A stretch of DNA of 64,000 nt, from positions 9,641,021-9,705,020 of the forward strand of contig OW388303.1 of the NCBI GenBank assembly GCA_936450465.1, in the 5' to 3' direction. This document shows, piece by piece, positions 44,201 through 48,059 of the stretch (position 1 is its first letter; every line of letters begins with the position of its first letter). The DNA is from Gibbula magus (lineage: Eukaryota; Mollusca; Gastropoda; Trochida; Trochidae). The position numbers and the translations under genes are program-made. A model generated the notes under the pieces. It was given only the letters and a program-made list of their open reading frames with translations, searched no databases and was not told the origin of the DNA.

Positions 44201-45980
44201 ATAAGATAAATTTGCTTACGATTCTACATTTCTATTACAGAAACCTAGACAGCAGTTGTCTAGAAAAACCTGACATCTCCAAAATACAGACATCGATAAG
44301 GGTAAGTATTTGAATGTCATAACAATAAGTCATTAACTTGTCTGATATTGCATGCACAGATCATGAGAGAGATGCACCCATACCTCTTTCCTTTGAAAAC
44401 TTTTTTTGAAAATTTATTATTGATTACAATTATAATAATAATAATAATAACACTTTATTGTCCTCATTATAATGTAAATTCGGAAATTCCTTATGTACCA
44501 TTGGTACCCAGCAGCCACAGTGCAGCGCCAGTTCAAGCGTGGTTCTATCCTTATAATGCTGAGTGCCAAGCAAGGAAGCAACAACTCCCATCTTTTAACG
44601 TCTTTTGGTATGACACAGCTTGGAATCGAACCCTGGTCTTTCGAGTGATGAGCGGACACTCTACCAACTGAGCAGTGTATTTGAAATTTTCATTTTGAAT
44701 ATTAAAATGTATATTAGAAACTTAGTAAGTAATATAGAACAAAGATTTTTAAACAAACTATTTCTTTTGACAGGAAGTGACACATGAAATGGACATGTCC
44801 TACGGCATCCTGGGAAGTTTGTTTAGAAGCGGTGCGTCGTAGTAATAGTTTAAGTTGGTCTGTCAAATGATATTGAATAGTTTCTTTGTCATTTGTAAAA
44901 TAAAAAATTCACATAGTAATAATCAATATGCAAATATAAATGCATCTATTTGATTGAAGCTGACAAGTAACTGCTATCTCACAATTTTTATAATCAATAC
45001 ACATTATCATCAAACTATTAGAGACTGGGTTATTTGATCAATACTTGTTCTTTTATGGAGCCCCAGCTGGGAAAAACAATATTGACTTCTGATTTCCTCC
45101 TCAGTCAATATCATATTTTACAGGTCTCTCAAGTATTTATGTTATCACAAGTAATTAGCAGCCACGCTCTCTGTAGACTAATTGTTATTGTTGTTCTGTG
45201 TACAGGTTCCAGACAGACGTTCTTTGCGAGCCAGGTGATGCGTTATGCGGACCTGTACGCCGCCTCCTTCATGAACCTGATCCACTACCCCTTCACCTAC
45301 GTGTTCCGCTCTCCCTCCATGCTGGTCAGTAGCTACCGTCATATCAGAATACGTTCAGAAAAATGTCAGATCAGGACTTTGACTCATTTCGTTTTCTGTT
45401 TGATATATCTACAACTTTTATATATTGCATAAGTAAAGTTGACAACAAGGAACTGAATTAATTTTATCCAATAGGACCTCTCCTTGATCAAACAACCTTT
45501 ATGGTTGGCAACGATTAATATTCAAAATACATCCATTGATCACTGAAAAATCAGTTGATATTAATGATGTGAAAGTAAATGTATTTTTCCAATCCTATTA
45601 TTGTCGCCGCTTATGGCTGCAATACTGCCGAAGCGGTGTTAAACAATATCTCACTCAATCCTAATAATGAACCCCTCGTTGAATCATGACACCATCTCCT
45701 CTCCTAGATGCCCCACGAGTCAACGGTCGGCCATGATGCCAATGTTCCTGCAGATTCTCTTCGGCTTTCAATGACCGACCGCTCTCGGTCAATCTCAGAC
45801 GACAATCTTGAAAGTTTTGGGACGCCCCAGCGAGCCCCACTGACAAGGAGTGACAGCATCGTACCTCGTCTTCACGCCCCGACTCCCCGACAGTTCACCC
45901 AGGTGCAGGATGATGATGATGCGGATGATGCCTTCAACCCTCTCGGAGATCCTCTGGTCGAGGTAGCCATGGAAAACTAG
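11149..45980 (+). CDS. NT5C2: cytosolic purine 5'-nucleotidase (NT5C2 family), 13 exons, 5' partial
   Basis: The enzyme hydrolyses 6-hydroxypurine nucleotides (IMP, GMP) in the cytosol and is a HAD-superfamily tetramer. The exons are 11149-11237, 24615-24672, 36593-36689, 38469-38548, 39105-39165, 39370-39408, 40390-40497, 43207-43273, 43632-43854, 44241-44301, 44774-44831, 45206-45324 and 45708-45980. All introns are GT-AG, and the reading phase is continuous across all twelve junctions (443 residues and a TAG stop). Family signatures seen are YPNKF, VFLATNS (HAD motif II), [10 protein letters not shown] (motif III lysine), [15 protein letters not shown] (motif IV aspartates) and [21 protein letters not shown]. 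The motif I exon (DMDYT) lies left of the window. The in-window length fits the vertebrate enzyme from about residue 130 to its end. The acidic C-terminal tail is short (DDDDADD). A close NT5C2-like paralogue is possible. Confidence 0.93.
11238..12610. other. intron 1 left part, no gene seen
   Basis: This is AT-rich intronic sequence. Two short open frames (11575-11787 minus and 12385-12567 minus) have no recognisable content. A CACTAAGGTTAACTTTAGTG segment at about 12256 belongs to the small repeat family also seen at 12773-12868 and 35630-35720. Confidence 0.35.
12615..12690 (+). repeat. dispersed repeat with CACT tail
   Basis: The segment GGCTGCAATATTGCCCAAGT, then GGCGTTAAACAATAACTCAC and a (CACT)n run recurs in diverged form at about 17042-17100 and 45600-45658. 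The constant part before a microsatellite tail suggests the 3' end of a SINE or LINE family. Confidence 0.65.
12773..12868. mobile_element. short foldback element (about 96 bp)
   Basis: The ends TTGCACAAAAC and GTTTTGTGCAA are inverted copies, and the interior contains CTAAGGTAACTTTACTGCAA. Related pieces occur near 12240, 19360 and 35630-35720. It is probably a tiny MITE family. Confidence 0.5.
13085..13195 (-). mobile_element. tRNA-derived SINE head, family D
   Basis: The minus strand reads GGTAGCTGAGTGGGTATGG (A-box-like), then after a variable-arm-length spacer GGGTTTGAATCCC (B-box). No acceptor-stem pairing is visible, so this is a SINE head or tRNA relic rather than a tRNA gene. Confidence 0.5.
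13311..14335 (+). repeat. diverged direct repeat pair
   Basis: GAAGCACCTGTGTGGAATAG and TTCAGGTACTTTGTACTTA (13350-13390) recur as GGGGCACCTGTATCTACTGA and TTCAGGTACATTGTACTTA (14253-14293). The following TTATAAGTGAACTGTCAT segment also has a counterpart. The copies lie about 900 bp apart and are clearly diverged. Confidence 0.55.
13618..13700 (+). mobile_element. Helentron-like element fragment
   Basis: TACCTCTGCTACGACGCAGT followed by CGGGGGTATATAG is a diverged form of the 5' hairpin seen intact at 34757. A short CGTCAG stretch stands where the CCGT microsatellite would be. The rest of the element is not recognisable. Confidence 0.5.
14717..15044 (-). mobile_element. tRNA-derived SINE, family B, copy 1
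   Basis: The minus strand starts GCGCGGGATAGCGCAGTGGT (A-box) and has GGGTTCGAATCCCG (B-box). It continues with a body that includes GTAGAGAACTGTTCTACACG and ends in a (CACCT)n tail (seen on the plus strand as GGTGAGGTGAGGTGATGTGA). The same element lies in the opposite orientation at 20222-20541. Here the internal promoter boxes are both intact. Confidence 0.9.
15044..15073. repeat. poly-C run of about 30 bases
   Basis: An uninterrupted C run directly abuts the head of the SINE. Its length may be partly a sequencing or assembly artefact. Confidence 0.8.
15982..16005. repeat. poly-G run of 24 bases
   Basis: It is an uninterrupted G run. Similar runs at 15044-15073 (C) and 32234-32256 (G) show homopolymer G/C tracts are recurrent in this genome. 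Confidence 0.85.
16300..17370 (+). repeat. long diverged direct repeats (about 400-500 bp spacing)
   Basis: A block of the form GAAAACTAGTTTGTCATGGAG ... ATGGAATTCTAA ... CATTTGGCACATCAGTCAA (about 16335-16400) returns diverged at about 16705-16770 (GCAAACTAGTGTGTCTTGCA) and 17220-17285 (CACAAACTAGCGTGTCATCG then AGATGGAATGTAAGC). I infer an old tandem array with strongly diverged units. Confidence 0.45.
17760..18130 (+). repeat. diverged short tandem repeat array
   Basis: The phrase GAAATGGTGAAGTCAAGGTT and variants (GTAATGGTGAAGTCAAGGTT, GAAATTGTGGAGTAAGGGTT, TGTAATGTTGTAGTCAA) occur five or more times with irregular spacing of about 60-150 bp. Confidence 0.55.
18282..18710 (-). other. unassigned 142-codon minus-strand open frame
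   Basis: The predicted product is rich in Ile, Lys, His and Cys and contains [12 protein letters not shown], but I recognise no family. It lies in an intron on the opposite strand to NT5C2. It is probably a chance frame in AT-rich DNA. Confidence 0.12.
18928..19295. mobile_element. TTAA-flanked MITE, 368 bp
   Basis: TTAA boundaries (18928-18931 and 19292-19295) enclose nearly perfect inverted ends, AGGGGCAGTAGCACGTTTTTT and its mirror at 19266-19291. There is no coding frame. TTAA duplication points to mobilisation by a piggyBac-type transposase, although the AGGGG ends differ from the CCCTT ends of the larger copies. Confidence 0.8.
20222..20541 (+). mobile_element. tRNA-derived SINE, family B, copy 2
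   Basis: A-box TAGCGCAGCGG (20232-20242) and B-box GGTTCGAATCC (20263-20273) are followed by the shared body (GTAGAGAACTGTTCTACACG) and a TTACCTCACCTCAC tail. Compared with copy 1 a few bases between the boxes are missing, which may weaken the pol III promoter. Confidence 0.9.
21240..21900 (+). other. polypurine tracts
   Basis: Two long purine-rich tracts (about 21255-21350 and 21772-21890) are dominated by GGGA/GAGA motifs, with a G run at 21307-21316. They give rise to spurious minus-strand open frames (Pro/Leu/Ser-rich). No gene is supported. Confidence 0.6.
22085..22211 (+). mobile_element. pogo/mariner-like MITE, 5'-truncated copy
   Basis: It is homologous to the element at 24332-24484: AACAAATGTATAAGTCCCGC, TATAGCGAACTAAATTATTT and the right end ATATCCGTGTTCTACTGTA. 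The left terminal repeat is missing. Confidence 0.7.
23146..23330 (+). mobile_element. Helentron-like element, 5' part (host of a nested insertion)
   Basis: It begins with the hairpin TACCCCGCCACGAAGTGGAAG then GGGGATATAG, followed by CTGTCTGTCCG. Its sequence appears to resume after 24128 (ACTCTGTTCATGTTATCTCC). The T run at its interruption is where a second element of the same superfamily is inserted. Confidence 0.55.
23336..24124 (+). mobile_element. Helentron-like non-autonomous element with internal tandem repeats
   Basis: The 5' end carries ATCCCACCGGT, whose inverse ACCGGTGGGAT stands near the 3' end (24090s). It is followed by a hairpin GTCATC-TTCT-GATGAC and the terminal TCTTG. After the 5' end comes a (CCGT)n run (about 23384-23424), then four diverged units of about 170 bp, each starting GTTTCCGGAGCACAGCTCCA or a variant (23451, 23621, 23793 and 23962). 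Subterminal inverted repeats, a 3' hairpin and insertion into a T run are Helentron traits. The CCGT microsatellite plus tandem core resembles the pearl elements known from bivalves. Confidence 0.72.
24332..24484 (+). mobile_element. pogo/mariner-like MITE, full copy
   Basis: TA dinucleotides flank inverted ends CAGTAGAACACGGATAT and ATCCGTGTTTTATTG. The interior repeats GGATATAGCGAACAAATTTA-type phrases. The CAGTNGAAC end with TA duplication is typical of the pogo/Tigger branch of Tc1/mariner elements. Confidence 0.75.
24615..24672 (+). CDS. NT5C2: NT5C2-like exon (window exon 2)
   Basis: The exon lies between TTTCCAG and CCCG|GTAAGT. It encodes [20 protein letters not shown], where the first and last codons are split across the junctions. 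It matches the family segment [11 protein letters not shown]. It is preceded by a 13.4-kb intron full of repeats. Confidence 0.92.
24673..26148. other. intron 2 left part, no gene seen
   Basis: This is AT-rich intron sequence. Short open frames at 25026-25450 are chance frames. No repeat that I can assign is present before the DIRS element. Confidence 0.4.
26164..26350 (+). repeat. DIRS copy 1 left inverted terminal repeat
   Basis: It starts GGATCCTCCTTGGGGTACTT and ends CTAATCTCACCACTTTTC. It is the exact inverse of 32581-32767 as far as I can read. The outer 15 bases (26149-26163) are unique to this end and are copied in the internal complementary region. Confidence 0.95.
26971..29046 (+). 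CDS. DIRS copy 1 gag-like protein, one in-frame amber codon
   Basis: The frame is open for 691 codons apart from a single TAG at 28381-28383. The N-terminal part holds a Cys/His cluster that starts just upstream of the annotated start (CAQC at 26950, then DECLKC and DCGIC), spaced C-x2-C-x9-H-x2-C-x2-C-x10-C-x2-C, likely a zinc fold. The middle is Pro/Ser/Gly-rich and disordered. The part after the amber codon is helical ([20 protein letters not shown]) and ends in a basic Gly/Arg/Lys tail ([12 protein letters not shown]) typical of nucleic-acid binding. No AUG precedes the cluster. The frame is closed by TAG at 26935, inside TTGATTCTAG, which resembles a splice acceptor. The first in-frame ATG is at 27379. 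Confidence 0.75.
29067..31160 (+). CDS. DIRS copy 1 reverse transcriptase / RNase H polyprotein
   Basis: The 697-codon open frame is intact. RT motifs are [18 protein letters not shown] (catalytic Asp at about residue 160), [17 protein letters not shown] and YLDDWLI (Asp pair 226-227). RNase H motifs are IQTDAS (Asp390), NVLELRA (Glu422), QMDNRTA (Asp447) and NVRADALSR (Asp498), so all four acidic residues are present. A C-terminal block starting [17 protein letters not shown] and including [16 protein letters not shown] is typical of DIRS-type polyproteins after RNase H. The frame is open upstream of the GTG at 29067 and overlaps the end of gag, so the true start could be a gag-pol frameshift. 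It lies in a different frame from gag and from the recombinase. Confidence 0.93.
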   Translation: MSKNPGAGVPPETDIFCLLGQIPVGGRLTRFIDAWAKATSNTWVLSTLRDGHMPQWKRGPPSFTGVRHTNVPSAPEKADILRSEIKALLSKAAIELVPVGQEESGYYSTYFLVTKKGGGFRPILNLKIMNKLIEVPSFKMETLRSVISSVQVGEWLSSIDLKDAYLHVPMHPEFRQFLRFAFDGKCYQFRVLPFGISTAPRVFTKLMLVAAQVARSQGRCCHPYLDDWLIRALSQLQNHESTQAILHTLVSLGWIVNLKKSELAPSRDLVFLGSRFRTEPGIVSLAPDRVPKILGAVNSFLSAPCHTARVWLQLLGVMAATVDVVWRSRLRMRPVQQALAGLWSHSESYEKQLVTPEWVLPHLLWWTNVDHLTRGYPLQPPVPTLTIQTDASLTGWGGVLGSLTVSGLWSQAESQLHINVLELRAARLVLQHLRDQVKGQVVRLQMDNRTAMTYILKQGGMVSPSLLEETWQFFLWCNEVDTQVLPVYLPGVDNVRADALSRRILAPHEWLLDREIFEIISQLYGSFQVDLFASGTNFQIPQFYSRIPDTRALSQDAFELDWTDRVLWAFPPVPLISKVLARLATHPPRLLVLITPLWAAQTWFPQVLRSLAMPPALLPCRTGLLSQDGAPHPNPRVQWVAWPLSGIASKTAVFLHELQTQYWLRGGIQRTFNMRIDGPAIRAGVQIGTFSIPFLQI
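30767..32059 (+). CDS. DIRS copy 1 tyrosine recombinase
   Basis: The 430-codon frame overlaps the polyprotein by 394 bp in another frame, as in DIRS1. The N-terminal SAM-like region is seen in [16 protein letters not shown]. The catalytic set is complete: Arg in [13 protein letters not shown] (residues 236-237), His-x-x-Arg in [15 protein letters not shown] (H367, R370), Trp393 and the nucleophile Tyr403 in [10 protein letters not shown]. It would join the circular DNA copy to the target. No in-frame ATG precedes the catalytic arginine: the frame starts at a GTG just after a stop at 30710-30712. Expression therefore needs splicing, frameshifting or a non-AUG start. Its stop lies 521 bp before the right inverted repeat. 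Confidence 0.92.
   Translation: MGLPTSASDLQGPSPSSHSSSASAGANHTSVGSANLVSTGTQVSGYATCSVTVSDGTSVPGRSPPPQPQGAVGGLASVRNRLQNSGIPARVADTILASRRDSTNIQYEDRWACYSRWCADRDVLDPFSADLVFVLEFLQSRLDAGLAASTVRGYSTAISAFHVPVDGALLGVHPLVQRFLAGVDRIRPPVRRSSPVWDLSIVLDWLSGPQFRDLSSVSLQLLTWKAVFLVAVASGRRVGDIHAMSSNPELTVFHRDRVSIRLPDSYRPKVAHSFHVSAPIELPALRQPAASGSQASHAHILDVRRTLRAYLKRTASIRRDEQLFCCYGGGKQGLPASTQTISRWIVSTICLAYVHKGREPPGNLKAHSVRAVATSKAYAAALPIEEICSAAIWSQPSTFIRHYQLDRLSAERARFGQTVLSGGQSRQPPS
32234..32256. repeat. poly-G run of 23 bases in DIRS copy 1
   Basis: It lies between the recombinase stop and the internal complementary region, after an A run. It is either a genuine homopolymer expansion or an assembly artefact. Confidence 0.8.
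32442..32538 (+). repeat. DIRS copy 1 internal complementary region
   Basis: 32442-32485 is the inverse of the left end (26149-26192), and 32485-32538 is the inverse of the right end (32751-32804). The two halves share one base. In DIRS elements this region templates completion of the ends and circularisation. It contains two GGATCC sites from the two ends. Confidence 0.95.
32581..32767 (-). repeat. DIRS copy 1 right inverted terminal repeat
   Basis: It starts GAAAAGTGGTGAGATTAGAG and ends CCCCAAGGAGGATCC. It is identical, inverted, to 26164-26350. The outer 37 bases (to 32804, ending GGTTAGTTCGA) are unique to this end. Confidence 0.95.
32805..34100. other. intron 2 right part, no gene seen
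   Basis: This is AT-rich intron sequence with only short chance frames. I find no repeat that I can assign. Confidence 0.4.
34101..34123. repeat. short perfect hairpin
   Basis: GTTATTACAC-TTA-GTGTAATAAC is a perfect 10-bp inverted repeat with a three-base loop. It lies about 145 bp left of a larger hairpin and could be part of the same foldback element. Confidence 0.85.
34268..34406. repeat. 139-bp foldback palindrome
   Basis: Left arm phrases ATACTAAAC, TTCCGTTTAATAACATATTT and TTTGCATTTAAC pair with GTTAAATACAAA, AAATATGTTATTAAACGGAA and GTTTAGTAT on the right. There are a few interruptions, and a loop lies around TCGCTTTCACTC. Confidence 0.8.
34757..35477 (+). mobile_element. Helentron-like non-autonomous element (721 bp)
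   Basis: The 5' end is TATACCCCCGCTACGAAGTA then GTCGGGGGTATA (hairpin). A short CCGTCCG stretch follows, then about three 160-bp tandem units, each starting TTTTTGTTCCRCTCATAA (34820, 34980 and 35140). Near the 3' end are GCGGGGGTAT (inverse of the 5' end), a hairpin GTGAGC-TGT-GCTCAC and the terminus TAATTCTCTTG. It is inserted between T runs. The layout is the same as at 23336-24124 with unrelated core repeats. Confidence 0.75.
35625..35725 (+). repeat. copy of the small CTAAGGT foldback family
   Basis: GTGACTAAGGTAACCTTAGT and GGTTAACCTTAGTAAAGGTT are related to 12773-12868. The ends are degraded here (GCTTTGTGAAATGAG). Confidence 0.45.
36593..36689 (+). CDS. NT5C2: NT5C2-like exon (window exon 3)
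   Basis: It encodes [20 protein letters not shown] followed by [12 protein letters not shown], and corresponds to the family region GDLFMSYRSMFQDV...DWVH. The acceptor at CGACAG|G was chosen because it alone restores phase with the preceding exon (CG+G = Arg); the nearer-looking CTCAG at 36563-36567 would break the frame. The donor is CAG|GTAACT. Confidence 0.88.
36755..37090 (+). repeat. dispersed repeat rich in AAGGTCA and ACATCC motifs
   Basis: A run of CGTACATCCGTACATCCATA is followed by two diverged units that share CACCCAATGTCTTCA / GACCCAATGTCTTGA, TGACCTTGATCTAATTTTCA / TGACCTTGACTTTAATTTCA and AAGGTCACCACGACAC / AAGGTTACCATGACAC. The units lie about 150 bp apart. It starts about 65 bp after NT5C2 window exon 3. 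Confidence 0.55.
37091..38468. other. intron 3, no gene seen
   Basis: This is AT-rich intronic sequence. The minus-strand frame at 37278-37460 is a chance frame over a polypurine patch. Confidence 0.4.
38469..38548 (+). CDS. NT5C2: NT5C2-like exon (window exon 4)
   Basis: Read between TTCAG and GACAG|GTAATG, it encodes [20 protein letters not shown] then LPVLLD. It matches the family segment [20 protein letters not shown]. It ends two bases into an Arg codon completed by the next exon. Confidence 0.93.
39105..39165 (+). CDS. NT5C2: NT5C2-like exon (window exon 5), HAD motif II
   Basis: It encodes [20 protein letters not shown] and E. ATNS contains the conserved Thr-Asn of HAD motif II, which binds the phosphate. 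The donor is GAG|GTCAGT. Confidence 0.93.
39370..39408 (+). CDS. NT5C2: NT5C2-like exon (window exon 6), 39 bp
   Basis: This microexon-size piece encodes [13 protein letters not shown], matching KIMTYLFDFPHGP of the vertebrate enzyme. It keeps phase 0 at both ends, so skipping it would not shift the frame. The donor is AAG|GTTGGT, a weaker consensus than its neighbours. Confidence 0.88.
39465..40080 (+). repeat. minisatellite of 28-bp units grading into CATT/CAAT repeats
   Basis: About seven tandem units of TCTACTGTCTGTCCATTCAT+TCATCCAT (28 bp) lie at about 39500-39705. They are followed by irregular ATTCAATCATCCAT-type repeats to about 40080. The Ser/His/Pro-rich open frames here come from the repeat composition. 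The array sits in NT5C2 intron 6. Confidence 0.88.
40390..40497 (+). CDS. NT5C2: NT5C2-like exon (window exon 7), HAD motif III
   Basis: It encodes [20 protein letters not shown] then [16 protein letters not shown]. The second lysine of DAKKPLFF is the motif III lysine. The exon is phase 0 at both ends. A 2.7-kb intron follows, most of it piggyBac-like copy 2. Confidence 0.95.
40878..43158. mobile_element. piggyBac-like non-autonomous element, copy 2
   Basis: TTAA flanks are at 40878-40881 and 43155-43158, with the same ends as copy 1 (926-2412). This copy is about 800 bp longer. The interior repeats a block of about 140-190 bp containing TTTACAATGATGTAAAAATT and GAATTGAAGACA-type phrases at least five times (about 41250, 41420, 42010, 42160 and 42350). 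It fills most of NT5C2 intron 7. There is no transposase frame. Confidence 0.75.
43207..43273 (+). CDS. NT5C2: NT5C2-like exon (window exon 8)
   Basis: It encodes [20 protein letters not shown] then SG, matching KTGKLKIGTYTGP...VYSGG. The acceptor lies only 49 bp right of the end of a transposon insertion (43158), so the branch point and pyrimidine tract must lie in that short remnant or inside the element. Confidence 0.93.
43632..43854 (+). CDS. NT5C2: NT5C2-like exon (window exon 9), HAD motif IV
   Basis: This is the longest internal exon. It encodes [18 protein letters not shown] and [25 protein letters not shown] carries the motif IV aspartates that bind magnesium. The remainder ([17 protein letters not shown]) matches the helical region after the core. 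The donor is TACAA|GTACGT. Confidence 0.96.
44241..44301 (+). CDS. NT5C2: NT5C2-like exon (window exon 10)
   Basis: It encodes [20 protein letters not shown] after a split Lys codon and matches HLDSSSNERPDISSIQRRI. The donor is AGG|GTAAGT. Confidence 0.9.
44433..44674 (-). mobile_element. tRNA-derived SINE, family A, copy 2
   Basis: On the minus strand there is a tRNA-like head (CTCAGTTGGTAGAGTGTCCG), an intact B-box GGTTCGATTCC (plus-strand 44632-44642), the family body and an (ATT)n tail (plus-strand TAATAATAATAATAATAACA). It lies in NT5C2 intron 10, opposite to the gene. Confidence 0.88.
44774..44831 (+). CDS. NT5C2: NT5C2-like exon (window exon 11)
   Basis: It encodes [19 protein letters not shown] and the first base of Gly, matching [20 protein letters not shown]. 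The donor is G|GTGCGT. Confidence 0.93.
45206..45324 (+). CDS. NT5C2: NT5C2-like exon (window exon 12)
   Basis: It encodes [20 protein letters not shown] then [19 protein letters not shown]. This is one of the best conserved blocks of the family and contributes to the effector site and the subunit contacts. The exon is phase 0 at its 3' end. Confidence 0.96.
45593..45660 (+). repeat. dispersed repeat with CACT tail, copy
   Basis: GTCGCCGCTTATGGCTGCAA and TACTGCCGAAGCGGTGTTAA then ACAATATCTCACTCAATC match 12615-12690. It ends about 50 bp before the last NT5C2 exon. Confidence 0.6.
45708..45980 (+). CDS. NT5C2: NT5C2-like terminal exon (window exon 13)
   Basis: It begins [14 protein letters not shown], matching MPHESTVEH of the vertebrate enzyme. 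It continues with a low-complexity Ser/Arg-rich linker ([14 protein letters not shown], likely phosphorylatable) and ends [20 protein letters not shown] plus EVAMEN before TAG. The family's long run of acidic residues at the C-terminus is reduced and followed by an extra tail of about 14 residues. Confidence 0.93.
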   Translation: MPHESTVGHDANVPADSLRLSMTDRSRSISDDNLESFGTPQRAPLTRSDSIVPRLHAPTPRQFTQVQDDDDADDAFNPLGDPLVEVAMEN

Positions 45981-47141
45981 AGTCTCCTTCCTTTTGGAGG
46001 CTGCATCTGAAAGGAAAGTGCAAGGCGCTTGTAGAAACGCTGTAATCTGCTTTGATAGGTAGATAGTTTGGGAGAACCATCGAGGAGGTCCAAGGAGGGT
46101 CCTTGTCTACAGAGGGTGTCCAGTGACAAAGAAGAGTTTCAGGGGGACAGTCTAAAGTGAATTCTTGCTTTGATTTGCTTTGTTAGATAGTTTGGGAGAA
46201 CCAATGAAAAAGTCCAAGGAGTATCCTTGTTTACAAAGGGTACCTAGAAGAGGAATTTTGCATGTAAATTTGATCACACACACACACCTACACCCATATT
46301 GAAAATTCCTATGTAAAGGATATAGATTGGATAGGTATAATGTATTCTATTCGCTTTGAAATAGTTACAGGGACTTATAGATTTATCTTGAGGGTCTAAT
46401 AGAATGATCTTGAAGGACAGTGTACAGAACATCGGATCAGTTGAATTCTTGACACCCAGGATTTGCTGGATGATTATTTGGCTAGGTTTGTTTAACAGAA
46501 GTTTTATCTTGTGCTTTAGGGGACCATGTTTAACTTGTACGACAGATAGATGGTTTATTGACAATGGAGAGTTTATCCTAACTGCTTTTCTATTACCAGT
46601 ACTAGGTGGCCCTGTGCTGAATGTTTTGTAGAATAGTGTTACTGAGCAAAGGGTGCTCTTTTATCTGTATAGTTATAACATTGGTTCAGTGATGTTAGTC
46701 TGAGGGCACTCTGTTTATTAACTGACTCCAAGTAGTCACATTAATACTGGTTGAGGCTCTACAAGGTGACTTCTTGTCAGCGTATACGCAATTGCTCTGT
46801 AAGGACCAACATAATGGACCAAGCTTATTTTCAGTAACTAAAAATATGCAACATTATTGGTCCTCTCCGACTATAAGGACAGATGAGCCTATGTTGGCTA
46901 AGAAGTCAAACTTAAGGAAGCAATATGCTCCTAGTAGTTGTAGAGGACCAACAAAGTAAACAGACCCATTTACTAATTCGTCAATTAATTGGGAAGCAAT
47001 GTTGTCAAGTATTTGAGGATTTATGTTTACGTTTCAATATTAAATCCATTTTATAGCACGGGTTTGTCAATAGTGGACCAAAATGATAGATCTACTAACA
47101 TGGCTTGTTGGATCCAATAGACTTACGTAGTACCCTGTGCC
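45981..47141 (+). other. NT5C2 3' UTR (probable)
   Basis: Sequence after the TAG stop. TAGATAGTTTGGGAGAACCA occurs twice (about 46060 and 46184), each followed by GTCCAAGGAG and CCTTGT, so a segment of about 125 bp is duplicated. No clear AATAAA is seen close by. A candidate AATAAA is at 48764-48769, which would imply a long UTR that includes a MITE and a minisatellite. Confidence 0.4.
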
Positions 47142-47442
47142 TACCGTATTTCCTCTACCGGTTGCTTCATTTCAGCAGCTGTCACACCCACTGTTTAATA
47201 GAGGCACAACACTTATTGAAGACCTTTCCCTTAACACTTCAATAGAAATATAAAAAATTCTCCAATGGTATTTTGTTTGAAAACTCATTTCTAAATATGT
47301 GGCACATCCAGTGTTTATAAGGGAGCAAGAGACCCCACACTTATTCTGACCAGTTGCTTTCCCCCATACATACTGGAGGCTCAGTGTGTTTGTTTAAGAG
47401 TTATTTCCACATGACCAGGCGTTTATAAGAGGAAATACGGTA
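47142..47442. mobile_element. TA-flanked MITE, about 300 bp
   Basis: Inverted ends CCGTATTTCCTCT and AGAGGAAATACGG are flanked by TA. The interior contains CACACCCACTGTTTAATAGA and CACATCCAGTGTTTATAAGG, a tandem-like duplication. The ends resemble those of the larger element at 4896-7805 (CCGTAATTCTTCC), so both may use related transposases. Confidence 0.7.
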
Positions 47443-47810
47443 CACAGCTCCATTAGCTATTAATGTATGTCAAGTGGCCCCATCCCTCAACTCCACAATA
47501 ACTGAAAATCATAAGCCATGTGCTCTCCCCTTGTGTCCACAGTTCTTGATCTCAAAGCCAGTCTTATTACAAGAAACAACTGTACATTACAGCAAACATT
47601 CCTGCTGGTATAAAATGCTTTACAAACATGAACGAAAACCAAAACAAAACAAAACAACAAACAATGTTTTTAATTTGGAACACAATGCTTATTTGAACAA
47701 TTTAGGCAAATCACCCAGACCGTATTGCATTGTTTATACATAATAGTACAAGTATGTTGTTAATGATGTAGTGCTACCTCAGAGTGTGTGTTGTGAGTTA
47801 CCTAGCTTTA

Positions 47811-48052
47811 CAGGTGAACAGGTATTCACGTGTTCAGGTGTACAGATGTCCAGGTGTTCATGTGTACAGGTGTACAGGTGTACTTTTGTACAGGTGTTCT
47901 GGTGTACACGTGTACAGGTGTACAGGTGTACTTTTGTACAGGTGTTCACATGTTCAGGTGTACAGGTGTTCACATGTTCATATGTTCAGGTGTACAGGTT
48001 TACTTGTGTACAGGTGTTCAGGTGTACACTTGTCCATGTGTACACTTAAATG
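47811..48052 (+). repeat. 9-bp minisatellite (AGGTGTACA/AGGTGTTCA)
   Basis: About 26 tandem 9-mers vary between AGGTGTACA, AGGTGTTCA and TTTTGTACA, with a higher-order pattern (GGTGTACTTTTGTACAGGTG recurs at 47876 and 47927). Because the unit is a multiple of three, several frames on both strands stay open and encode Cys/Val/Gln repeats. No gene is implied. Confidence 0.9.
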
Positions 48053-48059
48053 TTTCCTG

